The notes under the pieces: generated by a model
The model's database searches: none
The model's input: the letters and a program-made list of their open reading frames with translations, nothing else
Told to the model about the DNA's origin: nothing
In this document: one piece after another, positions 1-9,903 of the stretch
Numbering within the stretch: position 1 is the first letter of the stretch
Layout: each line of letters begins with the position of its first letter
DNA from: Streptomyces gossypii
GTDB lineage: Bacteria > Actinomycetota > Actinomycetes > Streptomycetales > Streptomycetaceae
Direction of reading: 5' to 3'
Length of the DNA stretch: 64,000 nucleotides
Assembly: GCF_025165795.1 (NCBI RefSeq)
Contig: NZ_JAJAGO010000014.1
Coordinates: 124,001-188,000, forward strand
Position numbers and translations under genes: made by a program

Positions 1-2
1 AT

Positions 3-326
3 GATGAGTACGGGATGCCGCTCGCCGCTTCGGGGCACGTGCGGCCGTATCTGATGGCCTGGACCGCGACCGGTCTGGCGGCGGCAGCCGCGCTGCGGGT
101 TGTCGCCGCCAGGGCTCCGCTCTACTGCCCGGAGGTGCCCGTCGTCGTACTCACCTTCATGGGCACCCGACTCTCACTGGGCTTTCGGCCGGAGCCACCG
201 GTGCTGGGTGCGATGACGGCAGCCGCACTGACGGCAGTGGTCATATGGTGTGCCCTTGCGCGGCCCCGCGGCATTCGTGGCTACCGCGGACGGCGAGCTA
301 CTTCTGGCGAGCGAGGGGCAGGGTGA
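3..326 (+). CDS. Small membrane protein, possibly 3' part of a cut gene
   Basis: The frame is open from base 3, so the true start may lie left of the window; the first ATG inside is at base 15 (103 residues). Three hydrophobic stretches (about residues 12-32, 40-50 and 62-82 from that ATG) suggest an integral membrane protein. The last 20 residues are Arg/Gly-rich and look like read-through into unrelated DNA. I recognise no family. Degraded sequence follows directly, so this may be an eroded gene rather than a working one. Confidence 0.3.
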   Translation, partial: DEYGMPLAASGHVRPYLMAWTATGLAAAAALRVVAARAPLYCPEVPVVVLTFMGTRLSLGFRPEPPVLGAMTAAALTAVVIWCALARPRGIRGYRGRRATSGERGAG

Positions 327-408
327 GCAGGGGCTCCGCACACCCGGCCGTCGGCGAAGCGCAGGTCAGCTGATCTCGTCAGTTGGCCACCAACTGCTTC
401 GCCCAGCG

Positions 409-462
409 GTGGTGGAGGTCGTCACCGACGACATGCCCTTCCTCGTGGACTCGGTGACCAAC
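409..462 (+). pseudogene. Remnant of NAD-glutamate dehydrogenase (large type)
   Basis: Eighteen codons here read VVEVVTDDMPFLVDSVTN, which I recall as a conserved N-terminal stretch of the very large (about 180 kDa) actinobacterial NAD-dependent glutamate dehydrogenase. Neither flank continues the match: the next codons should read ELSRQ-like residues, but the frame is shifted after the Asn codon and the sequence is unrelated. The full gene is about 5 kb, so this is a scrap left by deletion or rearrangement. The identification rests on memory of the family, not on a search. Confidence 0.5.
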
Positions 463-608
463 CGAGCTTGCTGCCGTACCTCACCGCACGCGCGGGCCCG
501 ATCTTCGACGCGGCTCAGAACCTGCTGCTGAGGACGTGGCGATGGCGGTGAGTGCCGTGCGTCGGTGTGCTGCGATCCCGGCACCGCTCCGCGGCGCGCG
601 GGCCCTGA
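463..608. other. Gene-less stretch with no recognisable content
   Basis: No convincing reading frame, repeat or regulatory dyad was seen. The stretch lies between the glutamate dehydrogenase scrap and the 3' end of the leftward oxidase-like gene, and is probably part of the same decayed region. Confidence 0.4.
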
Positions 609-1055
609 CTAGATCGGACCGGACGTCTCCCGCAGAACCGCCGTGGGTGAGCGGAAATCGCCGAGACGCGCCCACGCGATTCTCACCCGGACGACGACGA
701 TCGCGGAGTCCTGGAGGGACGATGCGAACTGGGGGAAGGCATCCTGGTATGCGTCGGCGCAACGTTGTCGCTCGTCCCCTGCGGGGATGTCTGCCAGACC
801 TTCGGCCTGCAGTGTCACGCCGTCGCGGCCGCCGACGACCACTGCCACACGGCCGTCCCGGCGCAGGTTGGCCACCTTGCGCGACACCTCCCGGGCGTCG
901 AACACGAGTTCCCCGCGGTCCGTGACCGCCAAGGTGAGATAGGCCGACTGCGGGGAGCCGTCGGGGCCGAGCGTCGAGAGCACTCCGTCCCCGTGTGCAG
1001 AGAGGAACGCCACCATCGAGTCGCGGTCGAGTGGTCCCTCAAGATGCCCCGTCAC
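609..1055 (-). CDS. Pyridoxamine 5'-phosphate oxidase-like FMN/F420-binding protein
   Basis: This 148-residue protein has the split-barrel flavin-binding fold of the PNPOx-like superfamily: an N-terminal helix followed by strands reading VLSTLGPDGSPQSAYL, then a basic turn SRKVANLRRDGRVAVVV typical of the strand that contacts the cofactor phosphate. Actinobacteria hold dozens of such proteins, many using F420 or FMN to reduce or bind small molecules; the substrate cannot be told from sequence. The GTG at 1055 is chosen because the domain begins there; the upstream extension runs into the MITE-like element. It appears monocistronic. Confidence 0.8.
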   Translation of the reverse strand: MTGHLEGPLDRDSMVAFLSAHGDGVLSTLGPDGSPQSAYLTLAVTDRGELVFDAREVSRKVANLRRDGRVAVVVGGRDGVTLQAEGLADIPAGDERQRCADAYQDAFPQFASSLQDSAIVVVRVRIAWARLGDFRSPTAVLRETSGPI

Positions 1056-1068
1056 GACGATCAGTCTA

Positions 1069-1230
1069 GGGCGTGTTTGAGAAGTGGCGCCGGTATGGCC
1101 CGCGGCGGCTGGTGCGTGTGCTCGCAAGGCGGAGGACCGCCCTCGTAACGGGCTACTCGGGCGATTCCGACAGCGCGGCGAGCGTGTGTGCCAGGCGTCG
1201 CGGGCCAGGCGGGACTTTCGAAACACGCCC
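1069..1230. mobile_element. MITE-like element with terminal inverted repeats
   Basis: The 162-base segment starts with GGGCGTGTTTGAGAAGT and ends with ACTTTCGAAACACGCCC. These are inverted copies of each other apart from two or three positions. The interior carries no coding frame of its own. The ends resemble those of Streptomyces IS5-type insertion sequences (recollection, not searched), so this fits a non-autonomous miniature element. It sits 13 bases upstream of the oxidase start and supplies the spurious N-terminal extension of that frame. No clear target duplication was found. Confidence 0.55.
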
Positions 1231-1276
1231 CACTGCTGCGTTCGGAAAGGTCCACCGGCTCGCGATGCCCGGCACG

Positions 1277-1312
1277 CGCCTGTGCGTCATCGACCGCCTG
1301 TGCGTCATCGAC
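1277..1312. repeat. Perfect 18-base tandem duplication
   Basis: CGCCTGTGCGTCATCGAC occurs twice head to tail (1277-1294 and 1295-1312) in the non-coding gap between the MITE-like element and the 3' end of the ArsR-type regulator. It is probably a slippage product; I see no function. Confidence 0.7.
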
Positions 1313-1333
1313 GACGGCCCGGCCCAGCCCTGC

Positions 1334-2419
1334 TCAGCGCAGTACGGCCGCCAGCAGGTCGGACCCCAGTGCCGTCAGACCCGACAGGTTGAGGGTGTAA
1401 CGGACATAGCGACCGTGTCGCCGTGCCGTGAGCAGACCCGCGCGGCGCAGGACAGCGAGGTGGCGGGAAACCTCAGGGGGTGAGAGTTCCCAGGCGTCGG
1501 CCAGCTCACCGGTGGTGTGCGGACCGCGGGCCAGGGTGCGCAGCAGCCGCAGCCGTACCGGATGTGCGAGTGCCTCCAGACGTAGTGTGACCGTTTCCAG
1601 CGATACCGGCTCTGATGGACTCGGCTCGGCCACGGGGTACTGCACCACCGGCTGCCACCCGGGCGCGTGGACCACCACCAGGTGCGGGCGGCCGAAGACA
1701 CTGGGGATGAAGGTGACCCCGGTGCCGTGGGCGGCCGTCGCCTTGTCCTGCAGCTTGTCCACGATGATGCAGTTGCCGTCCGGCGCCAGGGTCACGGCGC
1801 TGGAGACCGATGCGAGTGCCGGCCCGGGGCCCTGGCGCTTCAGCAGGTCGTTCTTCAGGCGCAGATCGGTGGCGAGTTGCACGGCGACGCCCCTCCAGGC
1901 GGCGTCGAAGAATGCCTCGGCGCACTGTTCGAGGGTGTGGCGCACCCGCGCCCGCACGACGGCCGGGTCCGCGAGCAGCCGTTCCGCGAAGGCCTCTTGG
2001 AGCGCGCCGCGGGCCTGGGCCAGGTCCAGGGCCCGCTCGCGCGCAGTCGCGTCGGCGAGCGGCGACGGCGCGGCGAAGTGGACCCGGTTGCTGCCGCACG
2101 TGGTGATGAGCGCGGCGGCCACATAGGTTTCATCGTCGATCCGGTCCACATTGTCCAACTCCTCGGCGAGGGTGGGCCGGGGACGAGCGGGGACCAGGAA
2201 GTCGGCTCGCGAGGAACGCCAGAGGAACTCCGCTTCCCTGAGCCGCTCGGCCAGCTCCGGCCGGAGCCCAGCCCAGACGTCCCCGGCCCAGCCGGCGAGC
2301 TGCGGGTGATGCGCGGGTTCGGCCAGCACGTGCAGCATCGCGGTCAGCTCAGCCAGCGGGGAGGCAGCGAAGCGCAGTCGCCCGGACGGCAGGCCGCCGA
2401 TGTCGATCCTCAACGTCAT
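1334..2419 (-). CDS. ArsR-type winged-helix regulator with DUF5937 N-domain
   Basis: The 361-residue protein has a long N-terminal domain (about residues 1-255) like the DUF5937 domain found in actinobacterial regulators, then a C-terminal winged helix (about 275-361) with ALAHPVRLRLLRTLARGPHT, TGELADAWELSPPEVSRHL and a wing reading RRHGRYVRYTL. No cysteine pair of the metal-sensing ArsR kind is visible, so the signal is probably sensed by the N-terminal domain. It is divergent from an MFS transporter gene, and a perfect 23-base dyad lies between them. That makes it the probable repressor of both. Confidence 0.85.
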   Translation of the reverse strand: MTLRIDIGGLPSGRLRFAASPLAELTAMLHVLAEPAHHPQLAGWAGDVWAGLRPELAERLREAEFLWRSSRADFLVPARPRPTLAEELDNVDRIDDETYVAAALITTCGSNRVHFAAPSPLADATARERALDLAQARGALQEAFAERLLADPAVVRARVRHTLEQCAEAFFDAAWRGVAVQLATDLRLKNDLLKRQGPGPALASVSSAVTLAPDGNCIIVDKLQDKATAAHGTGVTFIPSVFGRPHLVVVHAPGWQPVVQYPVAEPSPSEPVSLETVTLRLEALAHPVRLRLLRTLARGPHTTGELADAWELSPPEVSRHLAVLRRAGLLTARRHGRYVRYTLNLSGLTALGSDLLAAVLR

Positions 2420-2457
2420 CCCCTCAGCATCGCTGACCGGATGGCCGACGACCGCGT

Positions 2458-2480
2458 CGGTTGACGGTGTCCGTCAACCG
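2458..2480. promoter_or_regulatory. Perfect dyad operator, regulator/MFS intergenic
   Basis: CGGTTGACGG and its exact complement CCGTCAACCG flank a TGT spacer, in the 99-base gap between the divergent ArsR-type regulator (start 2419) and MFS gene (start 2519). Size, symmetry and position fit a winged-helix dimer operator controlling both promoters. Confidence 0.75.
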
Positions 2481-2518
2481 GCATAGTCGGCTCGGCGGCC
2501 GAACGCAGCGTTGTCGCC

Positions 2519-3820
2519 ATGGCAACCACCACCAAGATCCAGCCGCGCGCCCTCGTCCGCGCCTCCGGAGGCTCCCGCTATGCCGTCGCCCTGGCCGTGG
2601 ACGCGCTCGGCACCGGCTTGCTGCGGCCCTTTCTGCTGCTCTACGGAGTGTCTGTGCTGAGGCTGTCCGCGCCGGCCACCGGCATCGCCATGACGGTCGG
2701 CGCCGTCGTGGGTCTGGTGTGCATGCCCGCGGTCGGCCGATGGCTGGACCGGGGCGCACGCAGCACGGTCGTGGCAGCGTCGATGCTGGTGCGGGTGCTG
2801 GGCGTGGCGCTGCTGCTGGCCGCCCCGGCGGGGCACGTCTGGCTGTTCGCGGCGGCGGCGCTCTTCCTCGGCATCGGCAACCAGGCATGGCCGGCCGCCC
2901 ATGCAGCCCTCGTGGCCACGGTCGCCCACGGCCGGGAACGCGACGCCGCCCTCGCAGGGGGCCGCGCCCTGCGCAACGCCGGCATGGGCGCCGGTGCACT
3001 CCTCGCCACCGCATGCCTGGCGGGCGGCACCACCGCATTGCAGGCGCTGGCAGCCGTCACCGGGCTCGCCTACCTCGCCGCGGCGGCATTGGCGTGGTCG
3101 GTCCACGTGCACGCTCATCCGGCCGCTGCCGCGGCCAAGGGCAGGGACGACGAGCCCGCACCCCGGATGCGCGCGCTTCTGGCCGCCAACGTGATCTACG
3201 TCTTCTGCCTCAACGTCCCCGAAATCGCGCTTCCTCTTGTCCTGGTGACTCAGATGCACGCCTCCCCGGTGTGGTCGGGGGCCATCTTTGTGGCCAACAC
3301 GGTGCTGGTGGTCACCCTGCAGGTTCCGGTCACCGCCTGGATGTCCCGCTTCCCCCGCCGGTCCGTGCTGGCAATCGCCGGCGTGGTGCTCACCGCGTCC
3401 TACCTCGGCTTCCTCGCGGCCAACTTCCTGGGACACGGCTGGGGTGCCCCGGTCGTCGCCGCGGTGTCCGTGGTCTGCACCCTCGGCGAGATCATCTATG
3501 CAGGCAGCGCCACGGCGCTCGTCACCGCCCTCGCCCCGGCCCATGTCCTGGGACGCGCCCTCGCCCGCTTCCAGCTCTCCACGGGCTTCGGCCTCGCCGT
3601 CTCCCCGGTGGCCATCACCGCTCTCGCACCTCACGGCCCGGCCGCCCTCTGGGGCGGCCTGGCCGGTGCGACGCTGCTCTCCGCCGGGGCCGTTGCCACC
3701 GAGAAGGAGCAGGAAACGCGGCTCAGCGTTGCAGCCGCCGGGCGCGAGCAGGCTCGTGATTCTCGCACCGCGGGCTGGTCGCAGCGGCTGCGTGCGCGCC
3801 GCTTCGCGAAACGGCCGTAG
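2519..3820 (+). CDS. MFS transporter
   Basis: This 433-residue protein has about twelve hydrophobic segments and a basic cytoplasmic middle loop (about residues 200-222), the usual two-times-six layout of the major facilitator superfamily. An Arg/Asp motif GRWLDRGARS follows segment 2, like the superfamily loop 2-3 signature. The C-terminus is soluble and charged. The substrate cannot be read from sequence; pairing with a divergent ArsR-type repressor suggests an inducible exporter of a toxic compound or drug. The ATG at 2519 is 38 bases past the shared operator. Confidence 0.85.
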   Translation: MATTTKIQPRALVRASGGSRYAVALAVDALGTGLLRPFLLLYGVSVLRLSAPATGIAMTVGAVVGLVCMPAVGRWLDRGARSTVVAASMLVRVLGVALLLAAPAGHVWLFAAAALFLGIGNQAWPAAHAALVATVAHGRERDAALAGGRALRNAGMGAGALLATACLAGGTTALQALAAVTGLAYLAAAALAWSVHVHAHPAAAAAKGRDDEPAPRMRALLAANVIYVFCLNVPEIALPLVLVTQMHASPVWSGAIFVANTVLVVTLQVPVTAWMSRFPRRSVLAIAGVVLTASYLGFLAANFLGHGWGAPVVAAVSVVCTLGEIIYAGSATALVTALAPAHVLGRALARFQLSTGFGLAVSPVAITALAPHGPAALWGGLAGATLLSAGAVATEKEQETRLSVAAAGREQARDSRTAGWSQRLRARRFAKRP

Positions 3821-3853
3821 GGTACCAGCGCGAGCTGAGCAGGGACCCTCCGG

Positions 3854-3859
3854 TAGCGT
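3854..3859 (+). promoter_or_regulatory. Candidate -10 box for a leaderless rnj transcript
   Basis: TAGCGT lies 6 bases before the ATG of the ribonuclease J gene, and no Shine-Dalgarno sequence precedes that ATG. This spacing puts the transcription start at or next to the start codon, as in leaderless actinobacterial mRNAs. No strong -35 box is visible. Confidence 0.4.
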
Positions 3860-3865
3860 CACGGT

Positions 3866-5551
<1,686 letters not shown>

Positions 5552-5552
5552 C

Positions 5553-5579
5553 CGGTCCGGCCGCCTCCCGTCCGGACCG
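5553..5579 (+). terminator. Stem-loop after rnj
   Basis: CGGTCCGG and its complement CCGGACCG flank an 11-base loop, beginning 2 bases after the rnj stop codon. There is no U tract, as is common in high-GC actinomycetes. More GC-rich dyads follow up to about 5640. Confidence 0.5.
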
Positions 5580-5778
5580 CCCCGGCCCGTCCCGGGGCCT
5601 GTCCGGCGGAATCCGGTCCTGCGGAATCCGGCCCGGCGGCCGTCGGCGCGGCCGTGCCTTCGCCTCCACGAGGGAGAAAGTGGGCGGGGAGGGCCGTAGG
5701 CACGGCGAGAAGTGGGCAGATCGCCGTGGGCACCGGGGTGTTCCGGGGCCGCATGGCCAGCGGAAGAGGAGCGAGCGG

Positions 5779-6552
5779 ATGTACGAGTTGTCGGCGAACC
5801 TGGAGCTGCTGTTCACGGAGGCCGGTGACGACTACGGGGACCGGGTGCGTGCCGCCGCGGACGCGGGCTGTACCGCCGTGGAGATCTGGAGCGCCACCGA
5901 CAAGGACCTGCCCCGTCTGGGGCGTGCCCTCTCGGAAACCGGGCTGGACCTGTGCACCATGATCGTGGAACCTCGTGCACGGCTCGCACTCGAGGAGGAG
6001 CACGAGTCGTTCCTGGCGGGCGTACGCGCCTCAGCCGACCGGGCAAAGGAACTCGGCTGCCCCCGGCTCGTGATCACCTCCGGAGCCGGTCTGCCGTCCC
6101 GGACGAGGGCGCAGCAGCACGCGACGCTGGTGGACGTCCTGCGAAAGGCCGCCGACCTCATCGCCGGGGAGGGAGTGACACTCGTGCTGGAGAACCTCAA
6201 CACACGGGTGGACCATCCGGGTTCGCTGCTCGACGTGACTGCCGACTGCCTTGAGGTGATACGGGGAGTGGACTCCCCGGACGTGGCGCTCCTCTACGAC
6301 CTCTACCACTCGGTCGCCATGGGCGAGTCGCCCGCAGAGGTGCTTCAGGGCGCGATCGGTCTCGTTTCGCACGTACAGATCGCGGACTGCCCGGGGCGCG
6401 GAGAGCCGGGGACCGGAGACATCGACTGGGCGCAGCAGTTGCGCGCCCTGCGGGACCTCGGCTACCAGGGCCGTCTCGGGCTCGAATACTTTCCGGTGCA
6501 GCCCAGCGTGGAGTCGCTGGCGCTCATCCGGCAGCTGGCCGAGGCGGTCTGA
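5779..6552 (+). CDS. Hydroxypyruvate isomerase/xylose isomerase-like TIM barrel
   Basis: The 257-residue protein resembles the AP endonuclease 2/xylose-isomerase-like TIM barrel family. It shows AADAGCTAVEIWSA near the start, VTLVLENLNTRVDHPG (metal-ligand Glu), DVALLYDLYHS (Asp/His ligands), HVQIADCPGRGEPGTGDIDW and a final GRLGLEYFP strand. That pattern is typical of hydroxypyruvate isomerase (Hyi) and related sugar epimerases. The ATG at 5779 follows GGAAGAGGAG. It converges on the LacI gene and opens a sugar-metabolism region, so a role in sugar or glyoxylate/hydroxypyruvate metabolism is likely; the exact substrate is not determinable. Confidence 0.8.
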   Translation: MYELSANLELLFTEAGDDYGDRVRAAADAGCTAVEIWSATDKDLPRLGRALSETGLDLCTMIVEPRARLALEEEHESFLAGVRASADRAKELGCPRLVITSGAGLPSRTRAQQHATLVDVLRKAADLIAGEGVTLVLENLNTRVDHPGSLLDVTADCLEVIRGVDSPDVALLYDLYHSVAMGESPAEVLQGAIGLVSHVQIADCPGRGEPGTGDIDWAQQLRALRDLGYQGRLGLEYFPVQPSVESLALIRQLAEAV

Positions 6553-6618
6553 CGCCGGACAGCGGATGCGGCCCGGTCGGCTGGGCAGCGAGGGCAGCGA
6601 GGGTGGTGAGTGGTGCCC

Positions 6619-7698
6619 TCAGCCCCTGCGGGCCGCCGCGGCGGCGGTGCTCTCGCGAACGACGAGCCGGGTGGGTACGAGAGTGGTGCCGCGTTCGGCT
6701 TCCTCGTTGCGGATCTGCCGCAGCACGCCTTCGACACACTGCCGCCCGACCGAGGCGAAGTCCTGGTGGACGGTGGTGAGCGGGGGGAAGAAGGACCCGG
6801 AGCCGGGGGTGTCGTCGAAGCCCACCACGCTGACGTCCTCGGGCACTCTCCTGCCCGCCTCGTGGAAGGCACGCAGGAGCCCCAGCGCCATCTGGTCGTT
6901 CGCCGCGAAGACCGCACTGCAGTCGGCCTCCTCGGCCAGCGCGAGCCCGGCGCGGTAGCCGGACTCCGCGGACCAGTCACCGTGCAGCACGGGCGGCACT
7001 TCCCGTCCTGCTTCCTCGAGCGTCGCCCGCCACGCGTCGGCACGGCGTTGCGCGGAGAAGGACTCCGCTGGCCCCGCGAGGTGCCACACACTGCGGTGGC
7101 CGAGCTCCAGCAGGTGGCGTACGGCGGTCCGTGCGCCGCCCGCCTGGTCGGTGTCGACGACGCTGTAGCGGTCACCGGCGTCGGAGTCGGCGACGACGAT
7201 CTGGATGTGCGGCGGCAGCGACACCTTGGCGGTGTCCAGCAGATGCACCTCCATGATCACGATGATGGCGTCCACCGCGAGTTCCCCGAGCCGGGTGAAG
7301 GCGCCCCGGATGTCGTCCTGCGTCGGGGCGGCAACCGGGAGCAGCGTGACGGCGTACCCCTCGTCGGCCGCCGAGTTGGCGATGGCCTCCAGCGTGCGCA
7401 TGTTCCCGGTCGTGGAGAGGGTGAAGAGGATGACGCCGATGGTGCGGAACTCGCCGCGCTTCAGGGCCCGTGCGGCGCTGTTGGGCCGGTAGCCCAGCTC
7501 CTCCATCGCGGCCAGTACGTGTCGCCGGGTCGACTCGACCACGGCCGCGTCCCCGTTGGAGACGCGCGAGACCGTCTGTGAGGAGACACCGGCGTGCCGG
7601 GCGACGTCGGCCATCGAGGTGCGCCGGCCAGGGCGGGTGCGGCTGGAGCGCACCGGCCGGGGGACTCCCGCTGCTGCGCTGGTGGCGTCGGTCACCAC
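6619..7698 (-). CDS. LacI family transcriptional repressor
   Basis: The 359-residue protein has an N-terminal LacI helix-turn-helix reading TSMADVARHAGVSSQTVSRV with the hinge helix RPNSAARALKRG, then a periplasmic-binding-protein-like effector domain (QMALGLLRAFHEAGRRVPEDVSVVGFDD near its end). An Arg/Thr/Pro-rich 28-residue leader precedes the HTH. It is divergent from the DUF2264 gene and probably represses the surrounding carbohydrate genes. Its own -10 region contains a LacI-type dyad. GTG at 7698 or the next GTG codon is the start, after GAAGGGG. Confidence 0.9.
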   Translation of the reverse strand: MVTDATSAAAGVPRPVRSSRTRPGRRTSMADVARHAGVSSQTVSRVSNGDAAVVESTRRHVLAAMEELGYRPNSAARALKRGEFRTIGVILFTLSTTGNMRTLEAIANSAADEGYAVTLLPVAAPTQDDIRGAFTRLGELAVDAIIVIMEVHLLDTAKVSLPPHIQIVVADSDAGDRYSVVDTDQAGGARTAVRHLLELGHRSVWHLAGPAESFSAQRRADAWRATLEEAGREVPPVLHGDWSAESGYRAGLALAEEADCSAVFAANDQMALGLLRAFHEAGRRVPEDVSVVGFDDTPGSGSFFPPLTTVHQDFASVGRQCVEGVLRQIRNEEAERGTTLVPTRLVVRESTAAAAARRG

Positions 7699-7745
7699 GG
7701 CCCCTTCTTCGTCACGGCCCGTGCCGGCAGGTCTCTTGACCTCAC

Positions 7746-7796
7746 GACAGGCGCGCTGTCAGGATCAGCCTGATTATGTTTACGTAACCATTCTAG
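7746..7796. promoter_or_regulatory. LacI-type operator cluster and leftward promoter
   Basis: GTTTACGTAACC (7778-7789) is a near-perfect dyad centred on TACGTA, the classic half-site geometry of LacI proteins. On the minus strand it lies inside the spacer of a good promoter for the LacI gene: -10 CATAAT (7778-7773) and -35 CATTGC about 17 bases upstream. Two smaller dyads sit beside it: ATCAG-C-CTGAT (7764-7774) and GACAG-GCGCG-CTGTC (7746-7760). The arrangement predicts autorepression and control of the divergent DUF2264 gene. Confidence 0.6.
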
Positions 7797-7972
7797 CAAT
7801 GCTCCACCCGGGCCAAGCGGGGCTCAGGCGTGCCCGCATCCGGGCGGTGTCTGCCGGCACCGGCACACCGCTCCCGCTTCCCGCAGTCCGCCGCGGCGGA
7901 TCTTGGAGCGCTGGCCGGTGATCAGAGCGCCCAGGGGCGGGCAGCCGGGCACCCACACTTCGGAGGAATGGC

Positions 7973-9808
7973 GTGCAGGAGAACCGTGAGCTCAGCCCGT
8001 ACACCGGCTGGACCCGCGCCCACTGGGAGCTGGCGGCCGATCAGCTGCTCGCCGCCACCCGGGCGTATGCCACCCCGGGCCAGGCGCTGTTCCACTTCCC
8101 CGGTGACCTGCACAGCTGGTCGGGAAGCCGGTCGGACGGCCTGGAGGGCTACGCGCGCACCTTCCTGCTCGCCGCCTTCCGGGTCGCGGGGGCGCGCGGG
8201 GCCGACCCCGCCGGGCTCATGGAGCGCTACGCCGACGGCCTCGCCGCCGGGACACTCACCCCCGGCGGTGACGGTCCCGAGGACTGGCCGCTGATCCGGG
8301 ACCGGAGCCAGCCCCTCGTCGAAGCCGCCTCGATCGCCCTCGCCCTGCGGCTGACCAGGCCCTGGCTGTGGGACAGGCTCGACAACGACGTACGGGAACG
8401 CGCCACCGCCTGGCTCGCCGACGCGCTCGACGCGCAGCCCTGGCCGTGCAACTGGGAGATGTTCCCCGCGACCGTCGGCGGGTTCCTCGCCGAGACCGGT
8501 GAGAACAGGCTCGCGGCGCGCGCGGCCGTCGACCGCGGGCTCACCCGCATCGAGGAGTGGTACGAGGGCGACGGCTGGTACACCGACGGCGCCGGCCGCG
8601 CCTTCGACTACTACAACGGCTGGGCCATGCACCTCTACCCGGTGCTCGAAGCCTGGCTGTCGGACGACCCGGTGCTCCTCGACCGCTACGGGAGCCGCCT
8701 GAGGGACCACCTCCGGAGCTACCCCTCCTACTTCGGCGCCGACGGAGCACCGATGCACCAGGGGCGCTCGCTCACCTACCGGATGGCCACCGTCGCCCCG
8801 CTCTGGCTCGGCGCGCTGACCGGGCACACCCCGGCGGCCCCGGGCATGACCCGGCGGCTGGCCTCCGGCGCGCTGCGCTACTTCCTGGACCGGGGCGCGG
8901 TGGACCCGCGTACCGGCCTGCTGACCCTCGGCTGGCACGGCCCGTACGACGGGGTACTCCAGGGCTACTCGGGCCCCGCCTCGCCGTACTGGGCGAGCAA
9001 GGCGTTCCTGGGCCTGCTGCTGCCCGCCGGCCACGCGGCCTGGACGGCCGTCGAGGAGCCCGCACCTGCGGAGCGCGGCGACGCGGTGACTCCGCTGGCG
9101 GTGCCCAACTGGCTGCTCCAGTCGACGGTGGCCGACGGCCTCGTACGACTCCACAACCACGGCAGCGAGGACGTCCGCTACGACCCCTACTACACCCGTC
9201 TCGCGTACTCCACCGCCACCGGGCCGGCGCCGCGGGGAGCCTGGCCGGACAACCACTTCGGCCTGGTCGGCAGCGGCGGCGGCGTGTCCGCCCGCACGGG
9301 TATCGAGCCGATGGGCACGGGTCCCGGCTGGGCGGCGTCCCGGCACCTCGTCGACGAGGCCCGCGTCAGCAGCGTGGTGCTGGTCCGGGGGGCGGCGGAG
9401 GTACGGGTCCACGTCGTGCGGCACGCGGCGCCGGGTACGCAGGTCGTGCAGACCGGGTGGGCCGGTGGAGAAGAGGTGCGCTCGGAGCTGGCACCCGGCA
9501 CCGGGCTTGCCACGGCCTCCTCCCGGCCGCGGGTGGCCACCGCCTACTCCCGGCAGGCGCTCACCCCCGCACTGTCGGGTGAGACGACCGACGCCGAGCA
9601 GGGGGACGTCTTCGTCTGCCTCGCGCGCCTGACGGCGGAGCCGGCGCCCCCGCCGCTGGATGAGGCGGCGGAGGCGGAGGTCGGGCGGGCCGCAGTCGGT
9701 GACGGCTTCGTGGTCTCCGTCCGCTGGGCCGACGGGGCCGTCCACCGGGCTGCGATCAGCGGGGGCGACGGGTCGGTCAGCGTCGGATACACGCCACCAG
9801 GTTCCTGA
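7973..9808 (+). CDS. DUF2264 protein, candidate exo-glycosidase
   Basis: The 611-residue protein matches the DUF2264 family in layout: an all-alpha barrel N-terminal part with WSGSRSDGLEGYARTF, PWPCNWEMFPA, YEGDGWYTDGAGRAFDYYNGW and QGRSLTYRMA, then a beta-sandwich C-terminal part. As I recall, DUF2264 proteins were placed in glycoside hydrolase family GH154 (beta-glucuronidase activity in Bacteroides); that assignment is from memory. No signal peptide is visible, so it probably acts in the cytoplasm on imported oligosaccharide. GTG at 7973 follows GGAGGA. It is flanked by a LacI repressor and a sugar ABC transporter. Confidence 0.8.
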   Translation: MQENRELSPYTGWTRAHWELAADQLLAATRAYATPGQALFHFPGDLHSWSGSRSDGLEGYARTFLLAAFRVAGARGADPAGLMERYADGLAAGTLTPGGDGPEDWPLIRDRSQPLVEAASIALALRLTRPWLWDRLDNDVRERATAWLADALDAQPWPCNWEMFPATVGGFLAETGENRLAARAAVDRGLTRIEEWYEGDGWYTDGAGRAFDYYNGWAMHLYPVLEAWLSDDPVLLDRYGSRLRDHLRSYPSYFGADGAPMHQGRSLTYRMATVAPLWLGALTGHTPAAPGMTRRLASGALRYFLDRGAVDPRTGLLTLGWHGPYDGVLQGYSGPASPYWASKAFLGLLLPAGHAAWTAVEEPAPAERGDAVTPLAVPNWLLQSTVADGLVRLHNHGSEDVRYDPYYTRLAYSTATGPAPRGAWPDNHFGLVGSGGGVSARTGIEPMGTGPGWAASRHLVDEARVSSVVLVRGAAEVRVHVVRHAAPGTQVVQTGWAGGEEVRSELAPGTGLATASSRPRVATAYSRQALTPALSGETTDAEQGDVFVCLARLTAEPAPPPLDEAAEAEVGRAAVGDGFVVSVRWADGAVHRAAISGGDGSVSVGYTPPGS

Positions 9809-9828
9809 GCCGCCCGGTGGGGCCCGGT

Positions 9829-9858
9829 CGATCGCGGCCGATCGCGGCCGATCGCGGC
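9829..9858. repeat. Triple 10-base tandem repeat between convergent genes
   Basis: CGATCGCGGC occurs three times in tandem. Flanking CCCGGTCG and CGACCGGG are complementary, so the whole forms a GC-rich hairpin between the DUF2264 gene and the converging dehydrogenase gene and may end transcription from both sides. Confidence 0.6.
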
Positions 9859-9903
9859 GACCGGGCGGACCGGGCTGCCCGGGGCCCGTGTCCTCGGACC
9901 GGG

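Noticed and set aside
9829..9858. Three tandem 10-base repeats as a possible CRISPR array
   Set aside because: No spacers, unit far too short, and no cas genes nearby; it forms a terminator-like hairpin.
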